A stretch of 64,000 nt of DNA from Ahrensia kielensis DSM 5890. Lineage in GTDB: Bacteria > Pseudomonadota > Alphaproteobacteria > Rhizobiales > Rhizobiaceae. A model generated the notes under the pieces. That model did no database searches, had not been told where the DNA came from, and worked only from the letters and a program-made list of their open reading frames with translations. Positions 54,842-64,000 of this stretch are shown one piece after another. The position numbers were made by a program, and so were the translations under genes. Within the stretch, counting starts at the first letter, position 1; each line of letters opens with the position of its first letter. The stretch spans positions 609,127 through 673,126 of the forward strand of contig NZ_KB894528.1 of NCBI RefSeq assembly GCF_000374465.1. Direction: 5' to 3'.

Positions 54842-57138
54842 ACTGAATTCTCCACACTTGTCGTGTTTTTATCTGTTATATTTTCAGCCTGTTCATCAAA
54901 CACAGCTTCGCTTTTTGGGAAGATCATGCGCACCATGGCACCCGTTCCCTCATGGTGCTCAAGCGGTGCATCATGAAGCTCCAAACGTCCATGATGATCT
55001 TCCATAATTTTCCGAACGATCGCCAACCCAAGCCCCGTCCCTTTTTCTCGGGTGGTCATATAAGGCTCAAGCAAGCGTTGGCGATTGGCTTTCGGAAAAC
55101 CGCGCCCATTATCAATTACATCCAAATGAATCCATTGATCTCCGGCCCCATAGGCACGTATCAAAATATGACCTTCTTTATTATCAAGCAGACCTTCAAA
55201 AATCCGGCTTTCAACAGCTTCGGATGCATTCTTGATGACATTACCAATAGCCTGACCAACTAGGCGATCATCGAGTAGACATTTTAAAGGTCCTGCACCC
55301 AAATCATGGTCAAATTTGATTTCATTGCGGCTAACTTCAACTAAAAAAGCAGCCTCTTTGATAACCGTCCGCAAATCCTGCATTTGCATGACAGGTTTTG
55401 GCATGCGCGCGAATGATGAAAACTCATCGACCATACGGCCAATATCACCAACCTGCCGGATGATCGTATCTGTACACTGGTCAAAGACTTTTCGGTCCTC
55501 ATCAGCAATTTGCTTGCCAAACCGGCGGCGTATACGCTCTGCGGAAAGCTGAATAGGCGTCAATGGGTTTTTGATTTCATGAGCAATACGCCGAGCGACA
55601 TCGGCCCAAGCACTAGAGCGCTGCGCTTCCATGAGATCCGAAATATCATCAATCGTTAAAACGTCTGTGACGGAACGACCATGTTCTGCACTGCCCGCAG
55701 GCTCTTGCTCTAGTGTCAGTTGTACATTGAGCACGCGCTCACGTCCTGCGCCATCAATGAAGGTCACTTGCCTACGAAGATCATCACGGTCATTTGAAAC
55801 CATGTCCGCATAAGAATCAGCAAGCGCCGGTGATATGTCACTCAGCAGCCGGCCAATAATGTCTTGATTGCTGCCAACGAGAATTTGAGCCGCCGAACTA
55901 TTGGCGACATGAATCACACCTGCACGGTCAACACCCAAAACACCCGCAGATACACCAGAAAGAACAGCCTCTGAGAACCGTCGGCGTTCATCAATTGTGT
56001 CGCGCGCTGTCAAAAGGTCATTACGCTGTGTTTTGAGTTGAACAATCATATCATTGAATGTTTCACCCAGATGCGCCACATCGCCGTCGCTGGCACGAAC
56101 AGGCACCCGCACCTCAAGGTTCCCGCCCGCCACTTCATCAGATGCTGTGATCAATTGACGAATCGGCCGCACAATACGGTTCGCAACAGCGATGCCGGTC
56201 CATATTGCAGAAAGCAGCATGATCAGCGTCAGCCCAAAATAAAGAATAGCAAAAGCAAGCTGTAGAACCGGACGGTTCCCTTCAAGGTTACTGTATTCCA
56301 GCCGGTTCTGTTCCATGAGCCGAACAGCATTAAGCGCATCAGCATCAACGCTTCGCACGGTATAAAGCATCGCATTATCAATTTCGCGTAACATAATTAG
56401 CGCGCCCACCAAATTGGTCACGCCGGGCGGAATAATCACTGGCGCACCATCTTTGGCTGTCTCAAGTGCATCTTCTGGCGGCAACGGTAAAGGTTGACTT
56501 GTTTCAATATCAGCGCTGTGAATGACCGTTCCGTCAGGACGAATAACCGATGCGCCCAACATGCCTCGCCCCTTGGCTTGCTGTGTCAGAAAATTACGAA
56601 AACCGCGTTGATCTAGCCTAAAAAGGCGCACCTGATTATCCAGTGAAAACGACATATTGATTGACGCATCGCGCAGATTGATCGCATTTTCGTTGATATA
56701 GCTTTCCGCGACTTCTTTGGATGATTCCACGATTGTCCGTGTGCGGATTTCAAACCATCGGTCCAAGCCAAGGTCCAAAGTAATGGCTGCCACAATAGCA
56801 ACAGCCAAAGCTGGCGCGGCAGCAATAATCGAGAAAAGTGTGACGATACGCACATGCAAACGCGCACCCGCATGGCCATAACGACGAGCATCTTTAATGC
56901 GCTTAAGTTCGATACCGATAAGCAGCAGCAGACCCGCAACAAACATACCATTAATAATAACAGCCGTAATCGCGACGGTGTCATCTGGCAGAATGGGTGT
57001 CAGACCAATAAGAATAACGAAAGAGGCAATCGCAACAATAACCGCCGCAAACACCAGAATGAAGCCGTAACGCAACACAGCCCTGCCCGGAGCAAGACCG
57101 GCAACCGGTGTCATCATTTCCTTGTCGAGAGAGACCAT
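54838..57138 (-). CDS. ntrY: Membrane sensor histidine kinase NtrY
   Basis: Sensor of the NtrYX pair, 766 residues. Three hydrophobic segments lie in the first 120 residues, then a large periplasmic part and a fourth segment near residue 290. HAMP and PAS regions follow. The phosphoacceptor His is in RRIAHEIKNPLTPIQLS, and the ATPase domain has DNGRGFPKANR and GTGLGLAIVRKI. Its inputs have been linked to nitrogen and oxygen status in other species. It follows ntrC after a 100-bp gap. Confidence 0.96.
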   Translation of the reverse strand: MVSLDKEMMTPVAGLAPGRAVLRYGFILVFAAVIVAIASFVILIGLTPILPDDTVAITAVIINGMFVAGLLLLIGIELKRIKDARRYGHAGARLHVRIVTLFSIIAAAPALAVAIVAAITLDLGLDRWFEIRTRTIVESSKEVAESYINENAINLRDASINMSFSLDNQVRLFRLDQRGFRNFLTQQAKGRGMLGASVIRPDGTVIHSADIETSQPLPLPPEDALETAKDGAPVIIPPGVTNLVGALIMLREIDNAMLYTVRSVDADALNAVRLMEQNRLEYSNLEGNRPVLQLAFAILYFGLTLIMLLSAIWTGIAVANRIVRPIRQLITASDEVAGGNLEVRVPVRASDGDVAHLGETFNDMIVQLKTQRNDLLTARDTIDERRRFSEAVLSGVSAGVLGVDRAGVIHVANSSAAQILVGSNQDIIGRLLSDISPALADSYADMVSNDRDDLRRQVTFIDGAGRERVLNVQLTLEQEPAGSAEHGRSVTDVLTIDDISDLMEAQRSSAWADVARRIAHEIKNPLTPIQLSAERIRRRFGKQIADEDRKVFDQCTDTIIRQVGDIGRMVDEFSSFARMPKPVMQMQDLRTVIKEAAFLVEVSRNEIKFDHDLGAGPLKCLLDDRLVGQAIGNVIKNASEAVESRIFEGLLDNKEGHILIRAYGAGDQWIHLDVIDNGRGFPKANRQRLLEPYMTTREKGTGLGLAIVRKIMEDHHGRLELHDAPLEHHEGTGAMVRMIFPKSEAVFDEQAENITDKNTTSVENSV

Positions 57139-57238
57139 TTAGCGATTCAATCCAGCCCAGTAATACTGAGGCGATTGTGCAACAGAATGTGGCCATTTTG
57201 CAACATAAATGACCACTCCCAGACTTTATTTAACGCAT

Positions 57239-58693
57239 TTATTGGCCTTTAAAAACACTAACGCCTAAATCACGGATTTTCTTTCGAAGCGTATTCCTAT
57301 TTAAGCCTAAAATATCCGCAGCTTTAATCTGGTTCCCCCGCGTTGCGGTCAATGTTGCCATTAACAACGGATATTCCAGTTCGGAAAGAAGTCTGTGGTA
57401 TAGTCCTGGCGGCGGCAAACCATCGCCGAATGAATTGAAATATTTTTGCATATTTAATTCAACCGCTTGCGCGATGGTGATATTTTTACCGTTTTCAACG
57501 TGACCGATGTCTGGCAAATTATGATTATCAGGGTCTTGAAGTTCAGATGAAATGATATCGGCTGTTATTTCATCTTGCGGATACAACGCTGCCAATCTGC
57601 GAACCAGATTTTCAAGTTCACGCACATTGCCCGGCCAAGAGTGATGCAAAAGTGCCTCAATCGCATCCGGCAATAATATCTTTTCTTCAAGCCCTTCTTC
57701 TTGAACTTTCTTCAAGAAATGGCTGACCAGATCAGGAATATCCTGAACACGTTCACGCAAAGGCGGTATGCGCAGCGGAACAACATTCAAGCGATAATAT
57801 AAGTCTTCGCGAAACAGCCCTTGATTGATAAGGCTACGCAGCTCTTTATTCGTCGCGGTCACAATACGCACATTTGTTTTGATCGGTGTGCGTCCGCCAA
57901 CCGTCGTATATTCGCCCTGCTGAAGCACACGCAACAAACGCGTTTGCGCATCCATAGGCATGTCACCGATTTCATCAAGAAACAAAGTGCCATTTTCCGC
58001 TTGTTCAAACCGGCCTGTGGCACGGCTATGGGCGCCAGTAAATGCCCCTTTTTCATGACCGAAAAGCTCAGACTCAATCAAATCGCGCGGGATAGCTGCC
58101 ATATTGATCGCAACAAACGGGCCCTTTTTGCGCTTGCCATATTCATGCAGCGCACGCGCAACCAACTCTTTGCCGGTTCCTGATTCGCCATTGATCAAAA
58201 CCGTGAGATCAGACTGCATCATGCGCGCCAAAACACGGTATATCTCCTGCATCGCTGGCGAGCGGCCAACAAGCGGCATGGCTTCATCTTTTTCTGCCAC
58301 AGCACTCTTGCTATCAGTCGGTTTGCGCCGCGCTTCCTGTAGCGCACGCTCAATAATCGCAGTGAGCTCTACAAGGTCAAACGGCTTTGGAAGATATTCA
58401 TAGGCGCCGTTTTCAGAAGCTCTGATCGCCGTCATAAATGTGTTTTGCGCACTCATGACAATAACCGGCAGATCTGGGCGCATTTTTTTCATGCGCGGCA
58501 GAAGATCAAATAGATTTTCATCCGGCATAACCACATCACTGATCACGCAGTCGCCTTCACCTTCAGCCACCCAACGCCATAAAGTTGAGGCATTCGACGT
58601 TAAGCGAACATCATACCCAGCACGTGACAATGCCTGACTAAGCACGGTGCGAATGGCTGCATCATCGTCTGCAACTAGAATTGTTCCGTTCAT
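57239..58693 (-). CDS. ntrC: Nitrogen regulation response regulator NtrC
   Basis: Sigma-54-dependent activator of nitrogen assimilation genes, 484 residues. The receiver domain has Asp in [14 protein letters not shown]. The AAA+ domain has [14 protein letters not shown], the GAFTGA loop ([13 protein letters not shown]) and [13 protein letters not shown]. The Fis-type DNA-binding helix is near the end ([18 protein letters not shown]). It follows ntrB by 19 bp, so they are cotranscribed. Confidence 0.97.
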   Translation of the reverse strand: MNGTILVADDDAAIRTVLSQALSRAGYDVRLTSNASTLWRWVAEGEGDCVISDVVMPDENLFDLLPRMKKMRPDLPVIVMSAQNTFMTAIRASENGAYEYLPKPFDLVELTAIIERALQEARRKPTDSKSAVAEKDEAMPLVGRSPAMQEIYRVLARMMQSDLTVLINGESGTGKELVARALHEYGKRKKGPFVAINMAAIPRDLIESELFGHEKGAFTGAHSRATGRFEQAENGTLFLDEIGDMPMDAQTRLLRVLQQGEYTTVGGRTPIKTNVRIVTATNKELRSLINQGLFREDLYYRLNVVPLRIPPLRERVQDIPDLVSHFLKKVQEEGLEEKILLPDAIEALLHHSWPGNVRELENLVRRLAALYPQDEITADIISSELQDPDNHNLPDIGHVENGKNITIAQAVELNMQKYFNSFGDGLPPPGLYHRLLSELEYPLLMATLTATRGNQIKAADILGLNRNTLRKKIRDLGVSVFKGQ

Positions 58694-58712
58694 TGCATTT
58701 ACCTTAAAAGCC

Positions 58713-59819
58713 TTAGCTCGGCGCTTTTGGCGCAGTTGGCATTAAAATTTTGAATTTGGTATTTCCAGGCTGACTATCGCACTCAATAACGCCTCCATGG
58801 TCCCCAACAATCTTGGCAACCAAAGCAAGCCCAAGGCCTGAACCATTTGTTTTTGTTGTAATAAAAGGATCGAACATATAGCTCTGAATTTCTTCTGGAA
58901 CACCGGGACCATTGTCCTGCACAGAAAATTCCAACGGTAAAGAAACGCGCTCATGCAAGCCTGGGATCGAAAGACGAACGCCGGGTTGATATGCTGTTTT
59001 CAATCTTATTTTTGGATTTTCAACATTGGCAACGGCCTCACAGGCATTTTTGACGAGGTTCAAAAACACCTGAATAAGCTGATCCTGATTGCCAGCAATA
59101 TAAGGCAGTGATGGATCAAAGTCCTGCTTGAACTCTATATTCCGTCCAAATCCCGATTTAGCGATTTTCTGAACGCGGTCCAAAACGACATGGATATTGA
59201 CCGGATCACGGTCCAGCGGCCGCTCATCAGAAAACACTTCCATTTTATCGACAAGTTGAACAATCCGGTCGCACTCATCTTTAATCAACTGTGCCAGCGC
59301 ACGGTCTTCATCGCTGACAACACTTTCAAGCAATTGCGCAGCACCGCGAATACCTGAAAGCGGATTTTTAATCTCATGGCCCAGCATGGACGCCAAGCCC
59401 GTTACCGAACGGGCAGCGCCGCGATGTGTCATTTGCCGGTCAAACTTTTCAGCCATTGAACGTTCACGGAAAACAATCACCATCGCACCGTCTTCTTCAG
59501 CAACAGGCGTGACATGAATATCGACAGTCCGGTCAAGACCTAAGCGCGGCGATGAGACATCCACGCGGTACTCATTTGTCGGTGATTGAGCCAAACGCAC
59601 CTGATCTATCAACGTCAACAATGGATTAGAAAAACCAACAAACTCATCAATTCTGAAATTAGCAAGGTTTGCCATCGACGAAGAGAAAAAATACTCCGCC
59701 TCCAAATTGGCAAAAGTGATCAAATTATCCTTATCGATCATGATAACCGGATCACGCAGATTATCTAATACGCGCCGCGCATTCTCTGCCTGACTGGCAT
59801 TTTTACTTGCAGGACTCAT
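58713..59819 (-). CDS. ntrB: Nitrogen regulation histidine kinase NtrB
   Basis: Soluble kinase/phosphatase of 368 residues controlled by PII protein. It has an N-terminal PAS domain ([18 protein letters not shown] region), a phosphoacceptor His in [16 protein letters not shown] and an ATPase domain with [13 protein letters not shown] and [12 protein letters not shown]. No membrane segments are present, in contrast with NtrY. Its start overlaps the dusB stop by one base (TAATG). Confidence 0.97.
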   Translation of the reverse strand: MSPASKNASQAENARRVLDNLRDPVIMIDKDNLITFANLEAEYFFSSSMANLANFRIDEFVGFSNPLLTLIDQVRLAQSPTNEYRVDVSSPRLGLDRTVDIHVTPVAEEDGAMVIVFRERSMAEKFDRQMTHRGAARSVTGLASMLGHEIKNPLSGIRGAAQLLESVVSDEDRALAQLIKDECDRIVQLVDKMEVFSDERPLDRDPVNIHVVLDRVQKIAKSGFGRNIEFKQDFDPSLPYIAGNQDQLIQVFLNLVKNACEAVANVENPKIRLKTAYQPGVRLSIPGLHERVSLPLEFSVQDNGPGVPEEIQSYMFDPFITTKTNGSGLGLALVAKIVGDHGGVIECDSQPGNTKFKILMPTAPKAPS

Positions 59820-60850
59820 TATGCAGCTTCCGATTTTTCAATATCTACTGAGTTAAAAACATCGCGCAAAAGCGGAATAACTTTCTCCGGCAAATGAGAT
59901 CTCATAATCTCTGTGCGTAGTTCAGTTATGGACTGCGTCTTTGGCAAAAGACCATCAATATACCAACCCAAATGCTTGCGCGCATGGCGCGTGCCAACAT
60001 GCTCGCCATAATGTTCAAGCATTGCTTGGTAATGGGAGATCACATAATCAGCGACATCAAAGGATGGTGCCTGTGTAAATTGTGGAAGCCCAGCAGACGC
60101 ATTGGCTATGTCGCCGGCTTTCCACGGCGAACCTTGCCCTGCCCGCCCAATCATCACGGCATCAGCACCAGATTGCTCGCAGGCCGCAATCGCGGATGAA
60201 AGGTCGTCAATATCGCCATTAACGACCAAAGGCACATCCACCACATCCCGAACGGCCGCAACAGCCCGCCAATCCGCAACACCGTCATAAAATTGACAGC
60301 GCGTGCGCCCATGCACGGTAATCATTTGCACCCCTGCATCGACCGCACGCCTTGCAAGCTCTGGCGCGTTGATTGTTTCGTCATCCCAGCCCAAGCGCAT
60401 CTTGAGCGTCACCGGAACTTGAACCGCATCAACCGTCGCATTGACAAGCGTCATGGCATGATCAAGATCACGCATAAGCGCCGAGCCAGATGCTTTTCCT
60501 GTCACTTTGCGAGCAGGACACCCCATATTGATATCTATAATTTCCGCGCCATTTGATTCAGCGATTTTCGCCGCTTCGCCCATCCAGTGCGCTTCAAAGC
60601 CCGCAAGCTGAAGCATTGCCGGACCTGCATCATGAGAAAGCGCACGCCGTGTGGACTCGTCGGATTCAGAACAAAACTCACGGCTCGCAATCATTTCACT
60701 AACAACAATACCTGCGCCCGCCGCCCAAGTGCGCTGACGGAAAGGCAAGTCACTCACACCAGATAAAGGAGCAGCCAGAACGCGATTGCGAACGGCAACA
60801 TTTCCAATCTGGAACGGTTCATGAAGGAGTGCAGTCAAGTGATTGTCCAT
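59819..60850 (-). CDS. dusB: tRNA-dihydrouridine synthase DusB (NifR3)
   Basis: FMN-dependent enzyme of 343 residues that reduces uridines in the tRNA D loop. The fold signature is [13 protein letters not shown], the active-site Cys is in [19 protein letters not shown] and FMN contacts are in [12 protein letters not shown]. It is the first gene of the dusB-ntrBC operon, classically called nifR3 in alphaproteobacteria. It is divergent from ispDF, with 136 bp between starts. Confidence 0.96.
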   Translation of the reverse strand: MDNHLTALLHEPFQIGNVAVRNRVLAAPLSGVSDLPFRQRTWAAGAGIVVSEMIASREFCSESDESTRRALSHDAGPAMLQLAGFEAHWMGEAAKIAESNGAEIIDINMGCPARKVTGKASGSALMRDLDHAMTLVNATVDAVQVPVTLKMRLGWDDETINAPELARRAVDAGVQMITVHGRTRCQFYDGVADWRAVAAVRDVVDVPLVVNGDIDDLSSAIAACEQSGADAVMIGRAGQGSPWKAGDIANASAGLPQFTQAPSFDVADYVISHYQAMLEHYGEHVGTRHARKHLGWYIDGLLPKTQSITELRTEIMRSHLPEKVIPLLRDVFNSVDIEKSEAA

Positions 60851-60986
60851 TTTTTAAGCAGCTATATCGACTGCACATTCTTTATACAATATAGACTAAT
60901 TGCGCAATTAGCCACCTATGATAAAGGTCGCAAAACTTTAAACAAACCAAAGCAAGCAACGAAACCTGCGACTAGGACGAGATATT

Positions 60987-62192
60987 TTGTCAGCATATTT
61001 GCAACACTCAATGGGACTGGTGATTGTGGCGGCAGGCCGCGGCGAACGCGCAGGCATGCAAAACGGGCCAAAACAGTACCGAAAACTCGGTTCCAGCACT
61101 GTTATAGAACAAACAATATCACGTTTTGCAAACTTTATACCAGCGGCGAACACCGTTCTCGTTATTCATGCAGATGATGCAGCGCTGCTCAAACAAGCAA
61201 CATGCAATATTGATACAGCGCAGATGGCAATTGTAACGGGCGGCACGACACGGCAGGAATCCGTGCATGCAGGCCTACGGGCGCTTCGCGACATGGCACA
61301 AGATTTTAGTCATGTTCTAATACATGATGCTGCCCGCCCTTATGTGAATGATGACTTTTTATTGCGGGTCATCGAAGAAATTGGGGCAAATCCCAATGAC
61401 GGAATTTTACCAACCATCGCCGTGTCGGAAACCCTCAAAACCGTATCAGATGGTATCGTGACTGGCACAGCATCGCGCAAAGATATGCACCGCGCACAAA
61501 CCCCTCAAGCCTTCCCATTTGAAACTATTCTTGCACTGCATGATAAAGCGAGCGCGCAATCCATATCTGATTTCACTGATGATGCAGCAATCTTTGAATG
61601 GGCGGGAATGACAGTGCGGATTGTGGAGGGCGACGCCTCCAATATCAAACTCACCTACCCTCAAGATTTTACCGCACAGGAAAATATGAACAATAATTCT
61701 CTACCCGATGTGCGCACAGGCAATGGCTATGATGTTCACCGTTTTGAAGATGGTGATAAAGTTATTTTATGCGGCATTGATATTCCGTTCGATAAAAAAC
61801 TATCGGGTCATTCAGATGCAGATGTTGGATTGCATGCGCTAACAGACGCGCTTCTTGCCACTTGCGGCGCGGGCGATATCGGCGACCATTTTCCGCCAAC
61901 TGATGAAAAATGGCACGGCATGGCCAGCCATGTTTTTTTATCAGAAGCAGTCAAAATTGTGCGGCAAAACGGCGGTACAATCATGAACGCTGACGTGACA
62001 ATCGTAACCGAAGCACCCAAGATTGCACCGCACCGGATGGCAATGCGTGAGAAATTAAGCGAACTGCTCGGTATTTCTTTAGAGCGCTGCTCGGTGAAGG
62101 CAACGACAAACGAAACAATGGGCTTTATTGGCCGTAAAGAAGGCATTATGGCGCTTGCAATTGCGAGTGTTGTCTATGGAGAAAAATCATGA
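60987..62192 (+). CDS. ispDF: Bifunctional IspD/IspF of the MEP isoprenoid pathway
   Basis: Fusion enzyme of 401 residues. The IspD part (residues about 10-230) transfers CMP to 2-C-methyl-D-erythritol 4-phosphate and has GLVIVAAGRGERAG and HDAARPYV. The IspF part (about 240-401) makes the 2,4-cyclodiphosphate and has GNGYDVHRFEDGD, LSGHSDADVGLHALTDAL and KATTNETMGFIGRKEG. The start is TTG 60987 with AGGACGAG upstream; ATG 61011 is an alternative. The fusion is common in alphaproteobacteria. Its stop overlaps cinA by 4 bp. Confidence 0.96.
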   Translation: MSAYLQHSMGLVIVAAGRGERAGMQNGPKQYRKLGSSTVIEQTISRFANFIPAANTVLVIHADDAALLKQATCNIDTAQMAIVTGGTTRQESVHAGLRALRDMAQDFSHVLIHDAARPYVNDDFLLRVIEEIGANPNDGILPTIAVSETLKTVSDGIVTGTASRKDMHRAQTPQAFPFETILALHDKASAQSISDFTDDAAIFEWAGMTVRIVEGDASNIKLTYPQDFTAQENMNNNSLPDVRTGNGYDVHRFEDGDKVILCGIDIPFDKKLSGHSDADVGLHALTDALLATCGAGDIGDHFPPTDEKWHGMASHVFLSEAVKIVRQNGGTIMNADVTIVTEAPKIAPHRMAMREKLSELLGISLERCSVKATTNETMGFIGRKEGIMALAIASVVYGEKS

Positions 62193-62737
62193 ATGACACC
62201 CCAGCACACGACAACCCGCTGAGCGCACTTGCGCTAGAAGTCGTCGAAACCTTTTCCGCACGTGGATTTACAATCGCGACCGCTGAAAGTTGCACAGGCG
62301 GCCTAATCGCTGGCATGATCACCGATATTCCTGGTTCCAGCAAGGTTTTGGATCGCGGTTATGTAACTTATTCCAACGATGCCAAAATCGAAATGCTATC
62401 CGTGCCGGAAGAATTCTTTGAAGATGGCGGCCCCGGCGCTGTGTCCGAAGAAGTTGCCGAAGCAATGGCAAAGAACGCTTTGCAGAAAAGCTCAACAGAC
62501 ATTGCGATTTCAGTAACAGGCATTGCTGGTCCAGGCGGCGGCACCGAAGATAAACCGGTCGGCCTCGTCTGGTTTGGCTGTGCCTGCGATTGGGCGCCAA
62601 CATTTGCGATCAGCCGTTACTTTGACGATAATGGCCGCGATGCAATTCGCGCAGAAACAGTTATGACCGCGCTGATGATTTTGATTGAGACATTAAAAGA
62701 AGCGCCTGACAAAGAGCCAGATCAAGACTCTGAATAA
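62189..62737 (+). CDS. CinA C-terminal-type nicotinamide-nucleotide amidase PncC
   Basis: A 182-residue stand-alone CinA-C domain protein that deamidates nicotinamide mononucleotide in NAD recycling. The nucleophile-bearing motif is TIATAESCTGGLIAGM (ESCTGG). The glycine-rich VTGIAGPGGGTEDKPVG segment is also conserved. It is coupled to ispDF by an ATGA overlap, a common alphaproteobacterial arrangement, and overlaps the convergent coq10-type gene by 16 bp. Confidence 0.94.
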   Translation: MNDTPAHDNPLSALALEVVETFSARGFTIATAESCTGGLIAGMITDIPGSSKVLDRGYVTYSNDAKIEMLSVPEEFFEDGGPGAVSEEVAEAMAKNALQKSSTDIAISVTGIAGPGGGTEDKPVGLVWFGCACDWAPTFAISRYFDDNGRDAIRAETVMTALMILIETLKEAPDKEPDQDSE

Positions 62738-63174
62738 ATCTCGTCTGCACGCTTTTCGAATGCCTCCGCAAACATTCGAAAAGCACGGTCGAACATCGAC
62801 CCCATGACCATACCAAGCATTCTGCTCTTAAACTCATAATCAATATAAAAGTGCACATCAGAGCTGCGTTCATCAACATCGGTGAACGTCCAGCGATTGT
62901 CGAGATATTTGAACGGCCCATCAATATAGGACACATCAATCTGACTCTCGTCAGGATTGAGCAGAACCCTACTGGTAAATGTCTCGCGTATTGCCTTATA
63001 GCCAACACTCATATCCGCAACCAGCATCTGCTTGCCATCACGTTCGCGGATATCACGAACACTGAGCGCCTCACATAAGGGCAAAAATTCAGGGTATTTT
63101 TCCACGTCAGCAATCAGCGCAAACATTTTGTCTGCGCTGTGATTGACGCGGCGCGTGGTCTTAAAACTCGGCAT
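62722..63174 (-). CDS. Coq10/RatA-type SRPBCC (START) protein
   Basis: A 150-residue START-fold protein of the Coq10/RatA group. Typical motifs are RVNHSADKMFALIADVEKYP (seen as MFALIADVEKYPEFLPLCEA), and YIDGPFKYLDNRWTF in the core. Coq10 binds ubiquinone and supports respiration; RatA of E. coli was described as inhibiting ribosome association, and annotation pipelines use both names. The position directly after lipA (1 bp) favours the mitochondrial-type Coq10 role. Confidence 0.92.
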   Translation of the reverse strand: MPSFKTTRRVNHSADKMFALIADVEKYPEFLPLCEALSVRDIRERDGKQMLVADMSVGYKAIRETFTSRVLLNPDESQIDVSYIDGPFKYLDNRWTFTDVDERSSDVHFYIDYEFKSRMLGMVMGSMFDRAFRMFAEAFEKRADEIYSES

Positions 63175-63175
63175 A

Positions 63176-64000
63176 TTACTTTATCGAGGCCAGCTTTGCT
63201 TCGCGGTTCGCCCGCAGTTTTTCAAAATCCGACCCCGCATGGTGCGATGAACGCGTAAGCGGTGAAGCCGAAACCATTAAAAAGCCTTTTGTATAAGCAA
63301 TTGTTTCATATGATTTGAACTCATCAGGCGTCACAAAGCTCATCACTTCATGGTGCTTTTTTGTTGGCTGCAAATACTGGCCGATCGTTAGAAAATCGAC
63401 ATCAGCAATGCGCAAATCATCCATCAATTGCAGCACTTCATTGCGCTCTTCGCCAAGCCCCACCATGATTCCAGATTTTGTAAAAATCGAAGGATCAAGC
63501 TCTTTGACGCGTTGAAGAAGGCGGATTGAGTGGAAATAGCGTGCACCAGGGCGCACTTTTAAATAATTAGAAGGCACCGTTTCAAGATTGTGGTTAAACA
63601 CGTCAGGCTTAGCGGCCACGACAGCCTCAAGCGCACCTTCTTTGCGAAGGAAGTCCGGCGTTAGAATCTCAACCGTCGTACCGGGCGAATATTCGCGGAT
63701 TGCTTGAATAACTTCTACAAAATGCTGCGCGCCACCATCAGCCAAATCATCGCGGTCAACCGACGTGATAACCACATGCTTAAGCCCCATCTTTTTGACG
63801 GCTTTTGCTACATTGACAGGCTCTTCTTTATCAAGCGCACCGGGCATGCCAGTCGCGACATTACAAAAAGCACAAGCACGGGTACAAATTTCACCCATAA
63901 TCATAAAGGACGCGTGTTTCTGATCCCAGCATTCGCCAATATTTGGACAGCCCGCCTCACCGCAAACCGTCACAAGATTATGCGATTTAACGATTTTATT
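63176..64000 (-). CDS. lipA: Lipoyl synthase LipA (5' end cut by window edge)
   Basis: Radical SAM enzyme that inserts two sulfurs into octanoyl groups on lipoyl-dependent proteins. The N-terminus lies beyond the right edge; 274 residues are visible. Both iron-sulfur motifs are present: the auxiliary cluster CX4CX5C ([14 protein letters not shown]) and the radical SAM cluster CX3CX2C ([13 protein letters not shown]). The C-terminal RSSYHA-type motif reads [11 protein letters not shown], where His replaces the usual Tyr, keeping the conserved Ser. The frame continues upstream past 63973 to the edge, so GTG 63973 is not the true start. Confidence 0.96.
   Translation of the reverse strand, partial: NKIVKSHNLVTVCGEAGCPNIGECWDQKHASFMIMGEICTRACAFCNVATGMPGALDKEEPVNVAKAVKKMGLKHVVITSVDRDDLADGGAQHFVEVIQAIREYSPGTTVEILTPDFLRKEGALEAVVAAKPDVFNHNLETVPSNYLKVRPGARYFHSIRLLQRVKELDPSIFTKSGIMVGLGEERNEVLQLMDDLRIADVDFLTIGQYLQPTKKHHEVMSFVTPDEFKSYETIAYTKGFLMVSASPLTRSSHHAGSDFEKLRANREAKLASIK

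Overview
The window is chromosomal DNA of an alphaproteobacterium, most likely of the order Hyphomicrobiales (Rhizobiales). The best evidence is the dusB-ntrB-ntrC-ntrY-ntrX-trkA-dat-hfq-hflX run, the fused ispDF gene, the IalB-family protein, the CcdA-type cytochrome c biogenesis protein and the lipA-coq10 pair. Base composition is moderate for the group (roughly 45-50% G+C by eye). Genus cannot be fixed from the sequence alone. Nearly all of the window is ordinary core genome; no prophage, insertion sequence, integrase or CRISPR array is visible.

Layout. 1-4.3 kb: ppiD (cut by the left edge), tpiA, secG and pyrG. 4.4-9.8 kb: a five-gene branched-chain-amino-acid-type (HAAT) ABC importer with a Tat-exported binding protein. 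9.8-13.2 kb: an NmrA-type oxidoreductase, a long intergenic region, tRNA-Lys, ccdA and a DMT exporter. 13.3-20.7 kb: glmU, recG, sdhE and mfd. 20.7-26.7 kb: IalB-family protein, a YejA-like binding protein without permeases, a FrnE/DsbA protein, hspQ, an AEC carrier and a UbiH-family hydroxylase. 26.9-31.7 kb: a BMP-type nucleoside ABC importer. 31.7-35.4 kb: a GT87-like membrane protein and a small accessory islet beside tRNA-Ser. 35.8-39.5 kb: rlpA, dac, tmk and mazG. 39.7-45.1 kb: a patchwork of small transport, stress and regulatory genes, including bioY-DUF1284, a guanidine-II riboswitch with its exporter, and an ArsR/SRPBCC/DUF4287/DUF5655 cluster. 45.1-49.4 kb: MBL hydrolase, tatD, metG and holB. 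49.4-60.9 kb: hflX, hfq, dat, trkA, ntrXY, ntrCB and dusB. 61-64 kb: ispDF, cinA, coq10/ratA-type and lipA (cut by the right edge).

How the genes work together. The right half holds the nitrogen-control block: two NtrBC-like two-component pairs with potassium uptake control (trkA) and the RNA chaperone Hfq. The left half combines glycolysis, nucleotide synthesis, protein export, DNA repair (recG, mfd) and cell-wall precursor synthesis (glmU) with several uptake systems. Genes are packed tightly: many share ATGA start/stop overlaps and several convergent pairs overlap at their 3' ends.

Most interesting points. (1) A 2.2 kb islet between two near-identical copies of the tRNA-Ser terminator sequence carries an unrecognised 533-residue protein whose N-terminus resembles a PD-(D/E)XK nuclease fold; this is the best candidate for an undescribed system. 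(2) A two-hairpin guanidine-II riboswitch precedes an SMR exporter. (3) hflX has no ATG/GTG/TTG covering its conserved N-terminus, and an AUC overlapping the hfq stop codon is the likely start. (4) A perfect inverted repeat sits directly before an ArsR gene. (5) A DUF4287 gene is broken by a one-base deletion in an A run. (6) NtrX lacks the GAFTGA loop. (7) The tmk-holB-metG-tatD block is split and lies on opposite strands.
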